Assembly (NCBI GenBank): GCA_950097015.1
Contig: CATNEN010000001.1
Location: 20,174,001 to 20,238,000 of the forward strand
Origin: Macrostomum hystrix
Taxonomy: Eukaryota > Platyhelminthes > Macrostomidae
Length of the DNA: 64,000 nt
Direction of reading: 5' to 3'
The notes under the pieces are model-generated. The model saw nothing but the letters and a program-made list of their open reading frames with translations. It made no database searches and was not told the origin of the DNA. The position numbers were made by a program, and so were the translations under genes. Shown one piece after another: positions 1-11,400 of the stretch (positions are counted from its first letter, which is position 1; each line of letters opens with the position of its first letter).

Positions 1-355
1 CTATACCCCCTTACTAATCTCTCCGGGCATGAGAAAAGCTAATGATAGAGTGGCGTGATCAAGACCCCCGCTTGATCGTATCGCTTTACTGCGATTTTCT
101 TATACTTTGCCCGTAGGCAGCTGTCTTTCCTTCTTCTGGTTTGGGGCAATGAGTTTAGTTCGTTGTTTGATTTAATTTCCAATTTTATAAATTGAGGTGC
201 ACTGCCAAGGTAAAATTGCTCTACTATTACTAGTATGCAGTGCCAGTGCGTGGGCGCATATATACCACAGTACTGTTAGCTTCCGCAATTTAACTGAACT
301 CTGGTACAAGTAAACTGCAATGCTACTTATATATGTCTGTCTATAAACTGCAATG
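1..355. other. Non-coding stretch with paired hairpins
   Basis: No coding region is recognisable. Positions 57-63/71-77 and 80-84/91-95 form two adjacent perfect hairpins, and 24-29 can pair with 108-113 around them, giving a multibranch fold. No known RNA family was recognised. The rest holds nothing I can name. Confidence 0.4.
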
Positions 356-410
356 CTGTCTGTCTGCCTATCTGTCTGCCTGTCTGTCTGTCTGTCTGGC
401 TGTCTGTCTG
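356..410. repeat. (CTGT)n microsatellite
   Basis: Tandem CTGT units with a few substitutions. The array abuts the minisatellite part of the hAT-like remnant and occupies the place where that element's left end would be expected. Confidence 0.9.
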
Positions 411-850
411 TCAGGGGAGGAAGGGGAGACAGGGGAGAGATGAGACAGGGAAGAGATGAGACAGGGAGAGATGAGACAGGGAGAGACGAGACAGGGAGAG
501 ATGAGACAGTGGAGAGATGAGACAGGGAAGAGATGAGACAGGGAGAGATGAGACAGGGAGAGATGAGACAGTGGAGAGATGAGACAAGGAGAGTTAACAC
601 ACGGGTTAGATAAGACAGGGGAGAGATGAGGCAGGGAGAGATGTGACGGAAGAGATGAGACTGGGAGGGATGAAACGGGAGATAGACGGAAGACACGAAG
701 TGATGAGACACGGTAGATATGGGACTCTGCATCTCCAGATGAGACTGGGGGAGAGACAGGATTACTAAAGGTGTTGGAATGGGCAACGGGCCGGATTTGT
801 GAGCTTCGAGGCCGCATCTAGCCCGCGGGCCAGAGTTTGCCGCCCCCCTG
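411..850. mobile_element. hAT-like MITE remnant, left end missing
   Basis: An array of roughly 16-bp units (GAGATGAGACAGGGA-like) runs to about 760. It is followed at 781-850 by a GC-rich end closely matching the right end of the complete element at 15866-16874, including GCCCGCGGGCC and the terminal AGTTTGCC...CCCCTG. No left inverted terminus is visible; a CTGT microsatellite lies there instead. I read this as a truncated second copy of the same composite element. Confidence 0.7.
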
Positions 851-2394
851 GTGTAACTCAAGCATTTCAACGCAGTGTCCACGGCTTATTTAGTTAAATT
901 AATCTGTACTGCACTAAATCCAGATCCAATACTGGCAGATGTGCAAGAGCTGGATTGAGCTGCTTGTTCGTAGCCTTCAAAAGCAAGCATAGTTTACTTG
1001 TAGCTGCAACAATTACATCAGACGCCTGAAAGGGCATGCGTCATTGCTTATTGCTAAGCTTTCAATCAATTAAATTAAGCTGTGATCACCTGCGATTAAT
1101 TGGCATCAAGACAGTCTGGAAGTTACCCGGTGGGAAGTTTGCCCGCCGATGAATTCAGCAGCTCTGTCAGGGATCGCGCATCACCATCGCTAAACAGAGA
1201 AATTTAACTGTGTGCATTTAAAAAAAAATTCTCCGGGCGAGATGCGCTCGGTGACTAAGGAAAATAATTTTTTATTAATCCATAGATGCGCAGGCTCCAT
1301 ATAGCGCATACTTGCATGTATTGCAGTAAAAAACTGCTTTCCCACAGGCTAAAATTCATCTCAGTTAAACTGCCATGTCTAGTAAATACATTACATGATC
1401 GGTAGTATGCATAACTCCGTCAACGTATGGCATCTATAAAAAAAGATAGGACTTTACTGCATAATGAAAGACACCAGCGTGCTATTTCAAATATTTCAGG
1501 TGAATGCGATACCGTTATGTAAATGTAACTGCCATTTTCTATTCATATAACATGTGGCGGGCTGAACGTCGGCGGGCTAACACAGCTGGCTAACAATTCG
1601 GCAGGCTAACGTCGGCGGGCTAAATTTCGGCGGGCTAATGTCGTGCTCCCAATGGACAGCATGAAATCCTACAAGCGTTGTATTCCGGTAAAAGGTTTTT
1701 AGAGGTCTATTAATCAAATTGAATGAAAATCGTATAAAGTAAGTATCCAATGAGCAAAAATATTCAAAACTTTTAATATGCCTTTGCTTTTTTCTTTCCC
1801 CCCAAAAATACTGTACGTTTTGTTTAAACTACCGTTGCTAAATAGATTAATTTTTACAAGAATGTATCCCGAGTTCAAATCTTCAATTTATTGATAAGCT
1901 ACCTGTACGAAGTAGAATCTGAAGTACCATGGTTAATATTTTTATCTGGAAGTCACCTGTACTTGGAGCTTAACGAAGATTTTATGTAACACATAAATAC
2001 TTTAATTTTAATTTAATAAATGTTTTCGTTTTTAGATTCGCTGTTGCTTAGAACTTTGTTTTGTCTATTGTAATACATTTTATTTTTTATATTACTATGA
2101 ATCAGTTAGACCTGCCTATGTGTATGATTATGATTACAAAAAGCTATCTGTAAATCATTTTTAATATAGGTACATATATGTCCATTTATTTGGATAACTT
2201 AAATTAGCCCAAACATTTGACACAAAAAAATTAATTAAATTAAACAAGAGTATCTAGAGGCCAGTTTTTAATTATTGAAGTTTAGGCAATGTTCTACTTC
2301 CATTCGTTATATTATTTTTTCGTTTGAATTTGTGCCACACGTGCATTCTGAGTTTGAAAAAGTTGTGCTGATGTGGCTTTGCCATGACTTGACA
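851..2394. other. AT-rich intergenic stretch
   Basis: I see no gene. The only structure noted is the short degenerate repeat at 1556-1645. Confidence 0.5.
1556..1645. repeat. Short degenerate CGGCGGGCTAA repeat
   Basis: About six imperfect copies of CGGCGGGCTAA, spaced 11-20 bp apart, in otherwise AT-rich DNA. The base composition differs sharply from the surroundings. Function unknown. Confidence 0.6.
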
Positions 2395-2687
2395 CTTGGA
2401 TCTATGTCTATGGCAAAATCTGGGAAATATGGGGGAACAGGAAGCTAAGGCATAAAAATTCTGCAGCTGAAGATTTCGCGAAGGCCAAGCTGCATCAAAT
2501 GCATGGCACGAGTGCTGCTCTATTCAAAAGCCACCTCGAAGAATTCTTATGGCGCCATCTATACCCCAAGAATAGCTTTAGTGCCCTCCACTACTGGATT
2601 AGGCACTTACCAGGTTTGAAAGAAGAAAGACTGACCAAGACTTTTCAGAACTGTCTGACCAAACTACTGACTTTTTGTTACTGTTAA
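2395..2687 (+). pseudogene. Possible Merlin/IS1595-type transposase C-terminal relic
   Basis: The open frame reads HGTSAALFKSHLEEFLWR near 2500. This resembles the C-terminal end of ISXO2/IS1595-like DDE transposases, the family that includes eukaryotic Merlin elements, where a similar SYLDEFMWR-type segment closes the catalytic domain. Upstream the same frame gives about 35 further residues before a stop near 2385, so the catalytic core is absent. I saw no terminal repeats. If correct this is a dead fragment; chance similarity is possible. Confidence 0.35.
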
Positions 2688-3139
2688 ACTTGTTTTTGTC
2701 ATTATCTGTCATTTGCAAACAAAAAATACTATAATGAACGGAAGGAGAACATTGCCGAAGTTTAATTATATATGTTATGGTTAAATGATAAAATTTAATT
2801 CGTATGTGAGATTATTGCTAGCATGCTGAATGTTTTTGTATATATATTTTCAAATGCCTAAAAATTGTGATAAATGACAGTTATAAAACCTCTATTCTTA
2901 AAAGTAAAACTACCAAGGACCTTAGAAACTTTTGTCTGCCTTGGAATTATCCACCTTGAAATGTAAACACATATCAAGGCAGAGAATTCCACCTCAAATT
3001 TTACTACTTATTATTAAAAATATTGTTCTTATTTTTATTATTGACACTTTTATATCATAAAACAAAATAAATGAAGAGAACTCTAAAAATCAAGAGGTAG
3101 TGAATAAAAAATTCATAATGGCATCATGTGTCAAACTTT

Positions 3140-3505
3140 GGGGGGTTGGTGGCAAAGCCATTATTGTATTTGCCTCTCACACCATGGTCCCTAAGTTCAA
3201 TTCCACAGCAAGGCCACATTTATTTCAGGTGCAGCTGCTGAGAGAAGGCTTGGGGGCTTGTGCAATTTATGCCCTTGAGGGCCAACCTCTAAGGCATAGT
3301 GAAATGTACACTGCCTGACAATCAGAAAGTCAGGGCAGATGTACACACTTGTGTGAGCGTATGCCTACATAAAGTATCTGTGTGCATGTGTGCTCAGGAG
3401 TCTGCAAAATGGGCTGAATTGCCTCCTTGCTCGCTGTGGGTCTAGTGTCACTAAACGATGTGCCACTGCCTACAACCCTCCTGCAATTATTATTATTCTT
3501 TTTAT
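3140..3505 (+). mobile_element. tRNA-derived SINE, family 1, full copy with TSD
   Basis: The head (3148-3215) resembles a tRNA, with an A-box-like TGGCAAAGCC and a B-box-like AGTTCAATTCC, and is followed by a body shared with the copies at 17314, 46699, 49683 and 60745. The tail is (ATT)n. It is flanked by a perfect 13-bp target site duplication TGTGTCAAACTTT (3127-3139 and 3506-3518), which is strong evidence for retroposition. It encodes no protein. Confidence 0.92.
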
Positions 3506-3518
3506 TGTGTCAAACTTT

Positions 3519-4721
3519 ACCAGGTATACTTTGTTGATATTAGTTACAATTATTGGTTCAGAATTCAAGGCAAAAAAATTGAGGTGGAAACCTATGCCTT
3601 GATTTGTGTTTACATTTCAAGGTGGACAAAGTTTCTAAGTTCTACCAAGGGGGACTCCACACTGAAAATTTTTTGCGCTACACCTGAATGGAGCTAGGCA
3701 AGTACATGAAACTCAAGAACGTGTGCCAAATATTAATGATTCAATGGTTCTGGCCAAAGGTTGGATTTTTCCCATAAGCAATAGTGTATTTCATATGCCC
3801 TATTCACAAATAGCCCTGCCCCTCAGTGTAGCCTTGCCCCTCAGGCCTTCTAAATTTACCAGCATGTCAACCATTTGTGCCTGCATCATCTCCATCTTTA
3901 GTGGTCACTACCTATATCAAGATGGTGACTGCTAAACCTTCAAGGATTACAACGGTGGAGCAAGGCCACTATAGACACCCTGACATATTTCTCAAATTTC
4001 ACTGATCAAGCCTAAATATTAGGCGCAGCTCAACCACACTATACCACTGTTTAGTCTGTCAACCAATCAGTCACCACCTAACACTGTTAGCATTCAGGTG
4101 CTGGCAAAAAATTTCTGAAGTGGAACAAACCCTTCAAAACAGGTGGCAAAATGGCTTGGTAGTCCTGCTATTGATAAAAACTATTACTGAAGTCCATATT
4201 ATACAATAAACAAATGGGCAATCCTCTAGTATTATATATAATGTATTATTTATATTGTTCAGTATGGTCTTTTAGTATATAATATTCCTTTGGAGCCTCT
4301 AGAGGTTAGATAGCATTAACATTTTCTGGATTGGTTGGGATTAGGGCCAAAAATATTCTCACAATAGAGATCGAGAATCAAGAGTTGGTATGGACTAAGG
4401 CAAACTAATATTTTGAACCTGGCTGACTAGCACTTTATGGTATGGAACTAGAAATAAGAGGTTTTCGAGAAAAATGAGAAAGTGGGATTTGATAGCCATG
4501 TAAAATTGTGTCCTTGTTGAATTGAATATGGTTAGCTATTTCGAGGTTTTAATGCTCTATTTAATGATTTATACACCTGCCATTCAAAGCACTGCGTAGT
4601 AATTCTAGATCTAATCTAGGTGTCATGTTTGTTATATAGCAGTCTTTGTATTTTATAATCCTATATTCGGAAGCATTCTTTTAATGCTTGATTTTGTCTA
4701 ACTAATCATACCAATCTCTAT
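3519..4721. other. Intergenic stretch upstream of the LRR gene
   Basis: AT-rich. Short open frames occur but none shows a recognisable domain. No promoter element could be assigned. Confidence 0.5.
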
Positions 4722-4736
4722 ACTACTGAACTGCAG
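4711..4736 (+). promoter_or_regulatory. 3' splice acceptor just upstream of LRR start codon
   Basis: A pyrimidine-rich tract ends in CTGCAG at 4731-4736, 14 nt before the ATG at 4751. It could close a 5'-UTR intron or be a spliced-leader trans-splice acceptor. No partner donor was identified. Confidence 0.5.
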
Positions 4737-4750
4737 CCGGTAGTTTGGTC

Positions 4751-7700
4751 ATGTCCGAGTCAATCTATGACACCGTCGTGTCCTACATTGAGAACTGCAA
4801 GACTCGCCAAGTGCCAGCTAATCAGTTTGTTACCGACGTGCTGCAGAGTCTAAAAGACGAATCGGCATTCGATGACGACATTGACACCTTCGATTTGAAA
4901 CTGTGCGCCAACAATAAGCTGACTAATCCGAGAAATCTTCGCTTGAACGATGCAGAGGCGGCTGTTCTGTGCCTGACTCTGAAGTCCAGCTCAGTGTTTG
5001 TTAGCTTAGATCTGCGCTACAATTCTATTGGCGACGCTGGCGCCGAGGCCATCGCCGATATGCTCAGCGGTAACAAATCGCTGACTATGCTCAACCTGAT
5101 GTGCAACAACATAGGCGAAGCTGGCGCCAAATCCATCGCCAAGGCTTTGCAAGCCAACCAGACTCTGCTGGAATTGAATCTAACCGGCAATAAGATTGGC
5201 GACAATGGCGGCATGCATCTGGCTGAAGCACTTCAGGTTAATGCCACGCTGGAATTTCTGGATCTCGGCGATTGCGATCTCAAAATTAACGCTGTTATTG
5301 CTCTGTCAACTGTGCTCAAGTACAACTCTTCGCTGCGTGGACTCAATGTAAATCGACCGCTGCTCTGGACTCAGCAAGAGGAGACCACCGTGAGTTTGAT
5401 TGATCATCGATGTTAGATCGATCATATAGAGGTTTGATTGATCACTTAGAGGTTGCATTGATAGATCATGGATGTTCGATTGATCATATAGAGGTTGGAT
5501 TGATAGATCATGGATGTTCGATTGATTGATCATATAGAGGTTGGAATGATAGATCATGGATGTTTTATTGATTGATCATATAGAGGTTGGAATGATAGAT
5601 CATGGATGTTTGATTGATCATATAGAGGTTGGATTGATAGATCATGGATGCTCGATTGATTGATCATATAGAGGTTGGATTGATTGATCATTGATGTTAG
5701 ATCGATCATATAGAGGTTGGATTGATAGATCATGGATGTTCGATTGATTGATCATATAGAGGTTGGATTGATAGATCATGGATGTTTGATTGATTGATCA
5801 TATAGAGGTTGGAATGATAGATCATGGATGTTTGATTGATTGATCATATAGAGGTTGGATTGATAGATCATGGATGTTTGATTGATTGATCATATAGAGG
5901 TTGGATTCTGTACACAAAGGGTAGTTAAAAGTGTAAAACTGAGTTATTTCTATTATAAGTTTAAGAAAGACTTTACTACGGAGAAATAAGTCCATTTTCT
6001 CTTAAAGTGTCGCTGGAGTCCATGCTGTTCAGGCAGGGAGACATTTTTCCAAGAAATTCCAGCCTCTTTGACAAACTTTAGAAACCTAACTGGATATGGA
6101 ATATAGAATACGATACGATATATTAAAAATTACAGTGCCAAAATATATATGTAAAGATCATTTGCACTAGCACTCGCCAATTGCTATGCAGCCAAATATA
6201 GTTAATAGTTAGTTAATATAAAGTTAATTTCATGCTTGCTACACTGCTCTCTATCTGTCTCTGTTGCCCCCGCCTCATAAGTAAGTTTAGGCTTGCGACC
6301 GCGCGCAGACACACGCGCAATAAAATCTTGGCCAGTCAATAGCTATCTCGTGACTAACTTAGTGATTATAAGTGTATTACGAGAATTCGGTAGATTTATT
6401 TCATTAAAAAATCAGTAGGCAAATATTATGTCTGCTTGGTTGCTATTGTGCTTTATGATAAATAAATGAAAAGAAAACTAGGATCAATATTTGAATGTGA
6501 AAAAGTGAAATGTTCCTATCTCGCTAGTGCTTTCCATAAATTTTCCAAGAAACGAAGTGTCCCGCCTATCTTCTAGTGGTCCTTGCTTTTTTAATCGACT
6601 TCCGCAACTAGCTCAGACCAAAGCTTTAGTGCATTCGTAAGTACATTGATTGAAACGGCGTGCCTTAGAAAAAAAAATTATTTGCTCAGTGAGCACAGCT
6701 GAATAAATGCTATACTAGTATTGTCAGTATTGACCACTACTTGACTGGTCTCCGTTGATTGGCTCCTGGAAATATGTACTGTCTTACCACACCACACATT
6801 CCAGTGTCTACCCACACTTAAATTTTAAGTATCTTTCAACCTCCTGCTGCCCATTTCTCCAATCCCACACCCTGCTCAACATTTCTCCAATCCCACACCC
6901 TGCTCCCGAATTCTCAAATCCCACACTCTGCTCCCCATTTCTCCAATCCCACACCCTGCTCCCCATTTCTCCAATCCCACACCCTGCTCAACATTTCTCC
7001 AATCCCACACCCTGCTCCCGAATTCTCAAATCCCACACTCTGCTCCCCATTTCTCCAATCCCACACCCTGCTCCCCATTTCTCCAATCCCACACCCTGCT
7101 CCCCATTTCTCCAATCCCACACCTGCTCCCATCCCGCAGGTGCACATGGGAGAGATGCTGCCCCAGAATCGCAGCCTTCGTGAGCTTCACCTGGCCAAGT
7201 ACGAGATGCGCGACTTTGGCGCATGTCGCATCGCCGACGGCCTGTTGAGCAATCGCACCTTGACTGTCCTAGACCTGAGCTGCAATCGCATCACCCGTGA
7301 CGGCGCCAAAGTTCTGGCCAATGTGCTGTCGAAGGACACCCCGCTGCAGTTGCTGGACCTGTCCTACAATCGGTTAGAATGCGACGGTGCCAAGCACATT
7401 GCCCGAGCTCTCATTGGCGCCAATTCAAATCTCCGATGCCTGGCTGTCAAATTTAACGAAATCAAATCCGACGGGTTGATCGCCCTAGCCGACGCTTTAA
7501 AGTACAACACGGGGTTGGAGACGCTGTACATCTGGGGCAACGACCTCACCGATGCCAACTGCGCCGCCGCCTACGCTGATCTGCTAGGCAGCAATGGCCG
7601 CCTTCGCGAGCAGGACACCGACGTGCGCGCCTACAGCGTCGACGGTAGGTGGTGCCTGGCACAGATCAATCACGATGTCGATTATCGACTGTACCGGTAC

Positions 7701-7757
7701 ACTGCGCCTGTCTATGGCGACGATGTGCCCGAAGATCGTCGATTCCGGCTGAGCTGA
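4751..7757 (+). CDS. Ribonuclease-inhibitor-type leucine-rich repeat protein
   Basis: Two exons, 4751-5389 and 7140-7757, joined in phase 0 (GTGAGT donor, CCCGCAG acceptor), give 418 residues. After an N-terminal segment of about 60 residues there are roughly 11 tandem LRRs of 28 residues of the RI type, with cores such as LDLRYNSIGDAGAEAIA and LDLSCNRITRDGAKVLA. Such repeats form a horseshoe used for protein binding. There is no signal peptide, membrane segment or NACHT domain, so it is probably a cytosolic adaptor. The architecture resembles LRRC74/LRRC34-type proteins or the LRR part of NLRC3, but I cannot name an orthologue. I chose the ATG at 4751 because it is the first AUG after the acceptor at 4736. 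Tandem AATAAA signals lie 143 nt past the stop. The single intron carries two different minisatellites. Confidence 0.88.
5395..5907. repeat. Minisatellite in LRR intron, about 38-42-bp unit
   Basis: About 12 units built from ATAGAGGTTGGATTGATAGA plus a GATCATGGATGTT segment. The array begins immediately after the GTGAGT donor at 5390, so it seems to have grown from intron sequence at the 5' splice site. Confidence 0.93.
6850..7127. repeat. Minisatellite in LRR intron, 28-bp unit
   Basis: About ten C/T-rich units containing CCAATCCCACACCCTGCTCC. The last unit runs into the polypyrimidine tract and CCCGCAG acceptor of exon 2, so the repeat is effectively an expanded polypyrimidine tract. Confidence 0.93.
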
Positions 7758-7899
7758 ACGAGTAATTGGGAATTATTCTACAATAACATTTGAGAAATCT
7801 CAACAACTGTTATTTTTAAGGTAGTATCTGTGATTTTTTGTACTCTCCGTACACTGCTGAGTTTTTCTAAATAATTTTATATTCTTTGTACTTTTTAAA

Positions 7900-7909
7900 A
7901 ATAAATAAA
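7900..7909 (+). promoter_or_regulatory. Poly(A) signals of the LRR gene
   Basis: Two overlapping AATAAA hexamers (7900-7905 and 7904-7909), 143 nt past the LRR stop codon. Confidence 0.6.
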
Positions 7910-8401
7910 AAACGCGTAAGAGATCCGTCCACTACTACTAGTAGCTAAGAGAAAATATAATTCTCTTTATATTCTTTTTAATTTATTTACTCTCTTCCAC
8001 ACAATGCGATATTGCGCACTACCTTGTCTTATTTTTTTATAGAAAATTCTATATTCTTTGAAAGTTAAAAGTCTTGTAGAAAAATATAACAAAAATACAC
8101 GACAAAAGTTTTAACAAAAAGTTGAAGTTGTTCGTGAATTTTTTGTATTAATATGAAATTTTAGTTTGAGGAACTATTTATTAAACAATTTAGCTGTTTC
8201 GTACTAGAAAGCGTGCTTAACTTTACCGAAATTTATGATGCCTATGATATAGAAGAGGTTCAGTGGTTTTGTAAAGTTGATTTATTATAAAATGAATCGA
8301 AAATAATGTTTGTAAGTTAGAATTAGGATGCAAACAAATTGACTGGCTTCCAAACTATTCTACTGCCAGTAATAGCAGCGAAAATTAGTCAGTATTTTAT
8401 G

Positions 8402-8436
8402 TGTTTTTTTTCATTCTGTTTGTCAAATCATTCCAG
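8402..8436 (+). promoter_or_regulatory. 3' splice acceptor upstream of SUN start codon
   Basis: A T-rich tract ends in TTCCAG at 8431-8436, 22 nt before the ATG at 8459. No donor for a 5'-UTR intron was identified; a trans-splice acceptor is an alternative. Confidence 0.5.
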
Positions 8437-8458
8437 ACAGTGAGCCGCGTGCTGGCCT

Positions 8459-11400
8459 ATGTCAGGCTTCAGTTCGCTTGACGGTTCCTCTGCGTAAGTT
8501 TGCAATTATTGCTCCATAGAGCTACCTTATTAAATACCCGCTAAAAATAGGGATGTTTCTTTGGGTGATTCCAGTTGGAATCTGCGGTGTTTCCAGAAAA
8601 AGAAACAGCTGATCGCTGGAAACATACCAATCGTAAGATTCCATGCTTAGAATCTACCCAACTGGGCGTTTTCTCGGTGCTTCTTGGTGGCGAAATGGAA
8701 TCACCCAAAGAATCCTCCAGTTCGGAAGATTCCATGCTCAGAAACCGCCGAGGAATGGCCCGTAAAGAATTCTCTGGTTGTCCCATGGGCCACTGGTTCG
8801 GGTGATTCTTCGGCGGTTTCCGCACAATTTACGGTTACATCGGCTGCTTCCTGGGTGGCTTCTTTAACTCTTTCGAGATAGGGGGGATTTTGGTAGATTC
8901 CTCTCCTATTTTGCACAAAAACCCACCGAAGAAGCAGCCGAATTTTTTACAGGGTAGGCATGTCTTTAAAATTACCGGTCATATACATTTCTTTCAGAAT
9001 CGAGGATCTGTCATCGTTAAACGTGACCTTCTCATATCTGAATCCCAGCGATCATAGACTCTATCACGAAGTGTAAGTGTGCTTCATTAGTTATGTTTGC
9101 GAATATTCTTAATCTGTACATCATAAATCATTCTGTTCATACCGTATACATTGATTTCAGATCGCCAAAATCTAACTACACTTACGCTTACAGGTGAGAA
9201 AAATTAATAAGATACTTGAAATTGTTACTTTTTGAATAATATAAAGCCTTTAGTCGCTTGTTTTTAAATAATTATTAACAGCGGCAGCTACCAAACAGAC
9301 CTGCTGCACAAGCACTGGCGCAGTCCGAATCTCAGCAGGTCTCCATTGCACTGCGGTTCGTTGTCTGCGGCAGCCACTAGGACGTCTTCTGATGGTGAGT
9401 TCAGCTGTTAGTGAGGATTCGAATTGAACCTGAACATTCAGATTGAACCTGAAGATTTAGATGGAACCTGAAGATTTAGATGGAACCTGAAGATTTAGAT
9501 GGAACCTGAAGATTCAGATGGAACTTGAAGATTTAGATGGAACCTGAAGATTTAGATGGAACTTGAAGATTTAGATGGAACCTGAAGATTCAGATGGAAC
9601 TTGAAGATTTAGATGGAACCTGAAGATTCCGATGGAACCTGAAGATTTAGATGGAACCTGAAGATTTAGATGGAACCTGAAGATTCCGATGGAACCTGAA
9701 GATTTAGATGGAACCTGAAGATTTTAACTACACCAGAAATATTTTTTCTAGACCCTGTTGATTTTAATTAGACCCTGTAGATTCTCACTAGACCCTGTAG
9801 ATTCTCACTAGACCCTGTAGATTCTAACTAGACCCTGTAGATTCTAAATAGACCCTGTAGATTCTAACCAGACCCTGTAGATTCTCACTAGACCCTGTAG
9901 ATTCTAAATAGACCCTGTAGATTCTAACCAGACCCTGTAGATTCTAACTAGACCCTGTAGATTCTAAATAGACCCTGTAGATTCTAACCAGACCCTGTAG
10001 ATTCTCACTAGACCCTGTAGATTCTAATTAGATTTTCTGTCACTGTTTATTCCACCTTCCACACCGTTGATGCAGTTTCGCCAGCTAGCTTAGCAACAAT
10101 CGTGGGCTCATCGACTGCAGCCAGCGTTGCCAGCAGCTCCAGCAGCAGCGCAGCCGCTGCGCAGCATCTTCGTCGTCGTAGTCGTCAGTCAGCGTCCACA
10201 CTGTCGCTGACTGCAGCCGAATCGTCCGATCGCGTGCTCAGGTCGCGATGTCGCGCGGAAGGTGGCGTCCATTGCGGCCATGTCGATTGTCGAATACACG
10301 GCCACCGCGCCACGACTCGCAGTCGCTTTAGTCGTCTCCGCGATGATGAGACGGTTGATGAGCATTGTGATGCGGAAGAAGAGAAAGGTACTATGGAGGC
10401 TATTGTGAGCAGAAGCTACGGCTATAGCTCCGGTTATGGCTACAGTGGAATTCCTGGCTCCGGCTCCGGCAGCTCTGGAACAACTGCTGGCACGTCTTGG
10501 ACTGCAACGACGACAAAAAGAATGACAACAACAGCCGCTTCAGCAACGCAAACTATTGTAACAATGACTAGGCGAAAAATTGTCGCAACATTTAGTGCAA
10601 TTTTTCGTCTAGTTAGTAGCGCCGGAAAATTTGGCCTACAGCTCGCTTTGGCACCAGTGGTCTCTGCGACGGCGGCTGTTAGAGACGTGTTTTCTGCGTC
10701 GTCGGGTGACGCGTCCTTTGCCGCCAGCAGCACCGTGAGGCAGCAGGCGCGAGCTTCGCGTCGTGAAAGACGTCGGTGGTTGTGTTCGCCCTGGTTGCTC
10801 TTGTTGTTGGTCCTGTTCGCCCTGCTAGCAGCTTGGTGGCACATCCTACTTCCTCTGCTGTCTCTGCTACGAGATGGCAATTATACAGTTTGGCACAGCC
10901 CAGCTGCAGGAATTATTCTTGGCGGCGGCGATAGATGCTGTGATGCTGCACGCGCTGAAGCTATGGAACTGAGAATGAATCGCGAACTATCCGAGATGCG
11001 AGCTCTGTTGAATCTGTTTGCTAAACAACGGGAAGATGATGATGCGCATAGGAGGCTGCTTTTGCAGCAAATGTCACTTCAGCTGAGAAGTACTAGCAGT
11101 ATCGGTGAAGTACAAAATGACAATGAACATGAGAATTCCACTGGTATTGATCGTCAGATTTCTCTGCTACGTCAGACGGACGCTGAGCAGCTAAAGCTGA
11201 CAACTGCAGTGTCAGATCGAATAAGTAAGCTTGAGAAGGCTCAGCTAGATCTGGTGGCGGAGCTTAGGCAGCAGGTTTTGCAAGAAATTTCTAGCCGCCT
11301 CCAATCTGTGACACTGCGTGTGGTTGAAGAGGAGAAGCGAGCTCGGCTGGCAGGCCAGAAATCAAGTGAGCTTGAGAATAAGTTAGCCTCGCTGGAAGGT

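Noticed and set aside
4745-4750. Start of the LRR protein at TTG 4745
   Set aside because: A non-AUG start has no support; ATG at 4751 is six bases downstream in frame.
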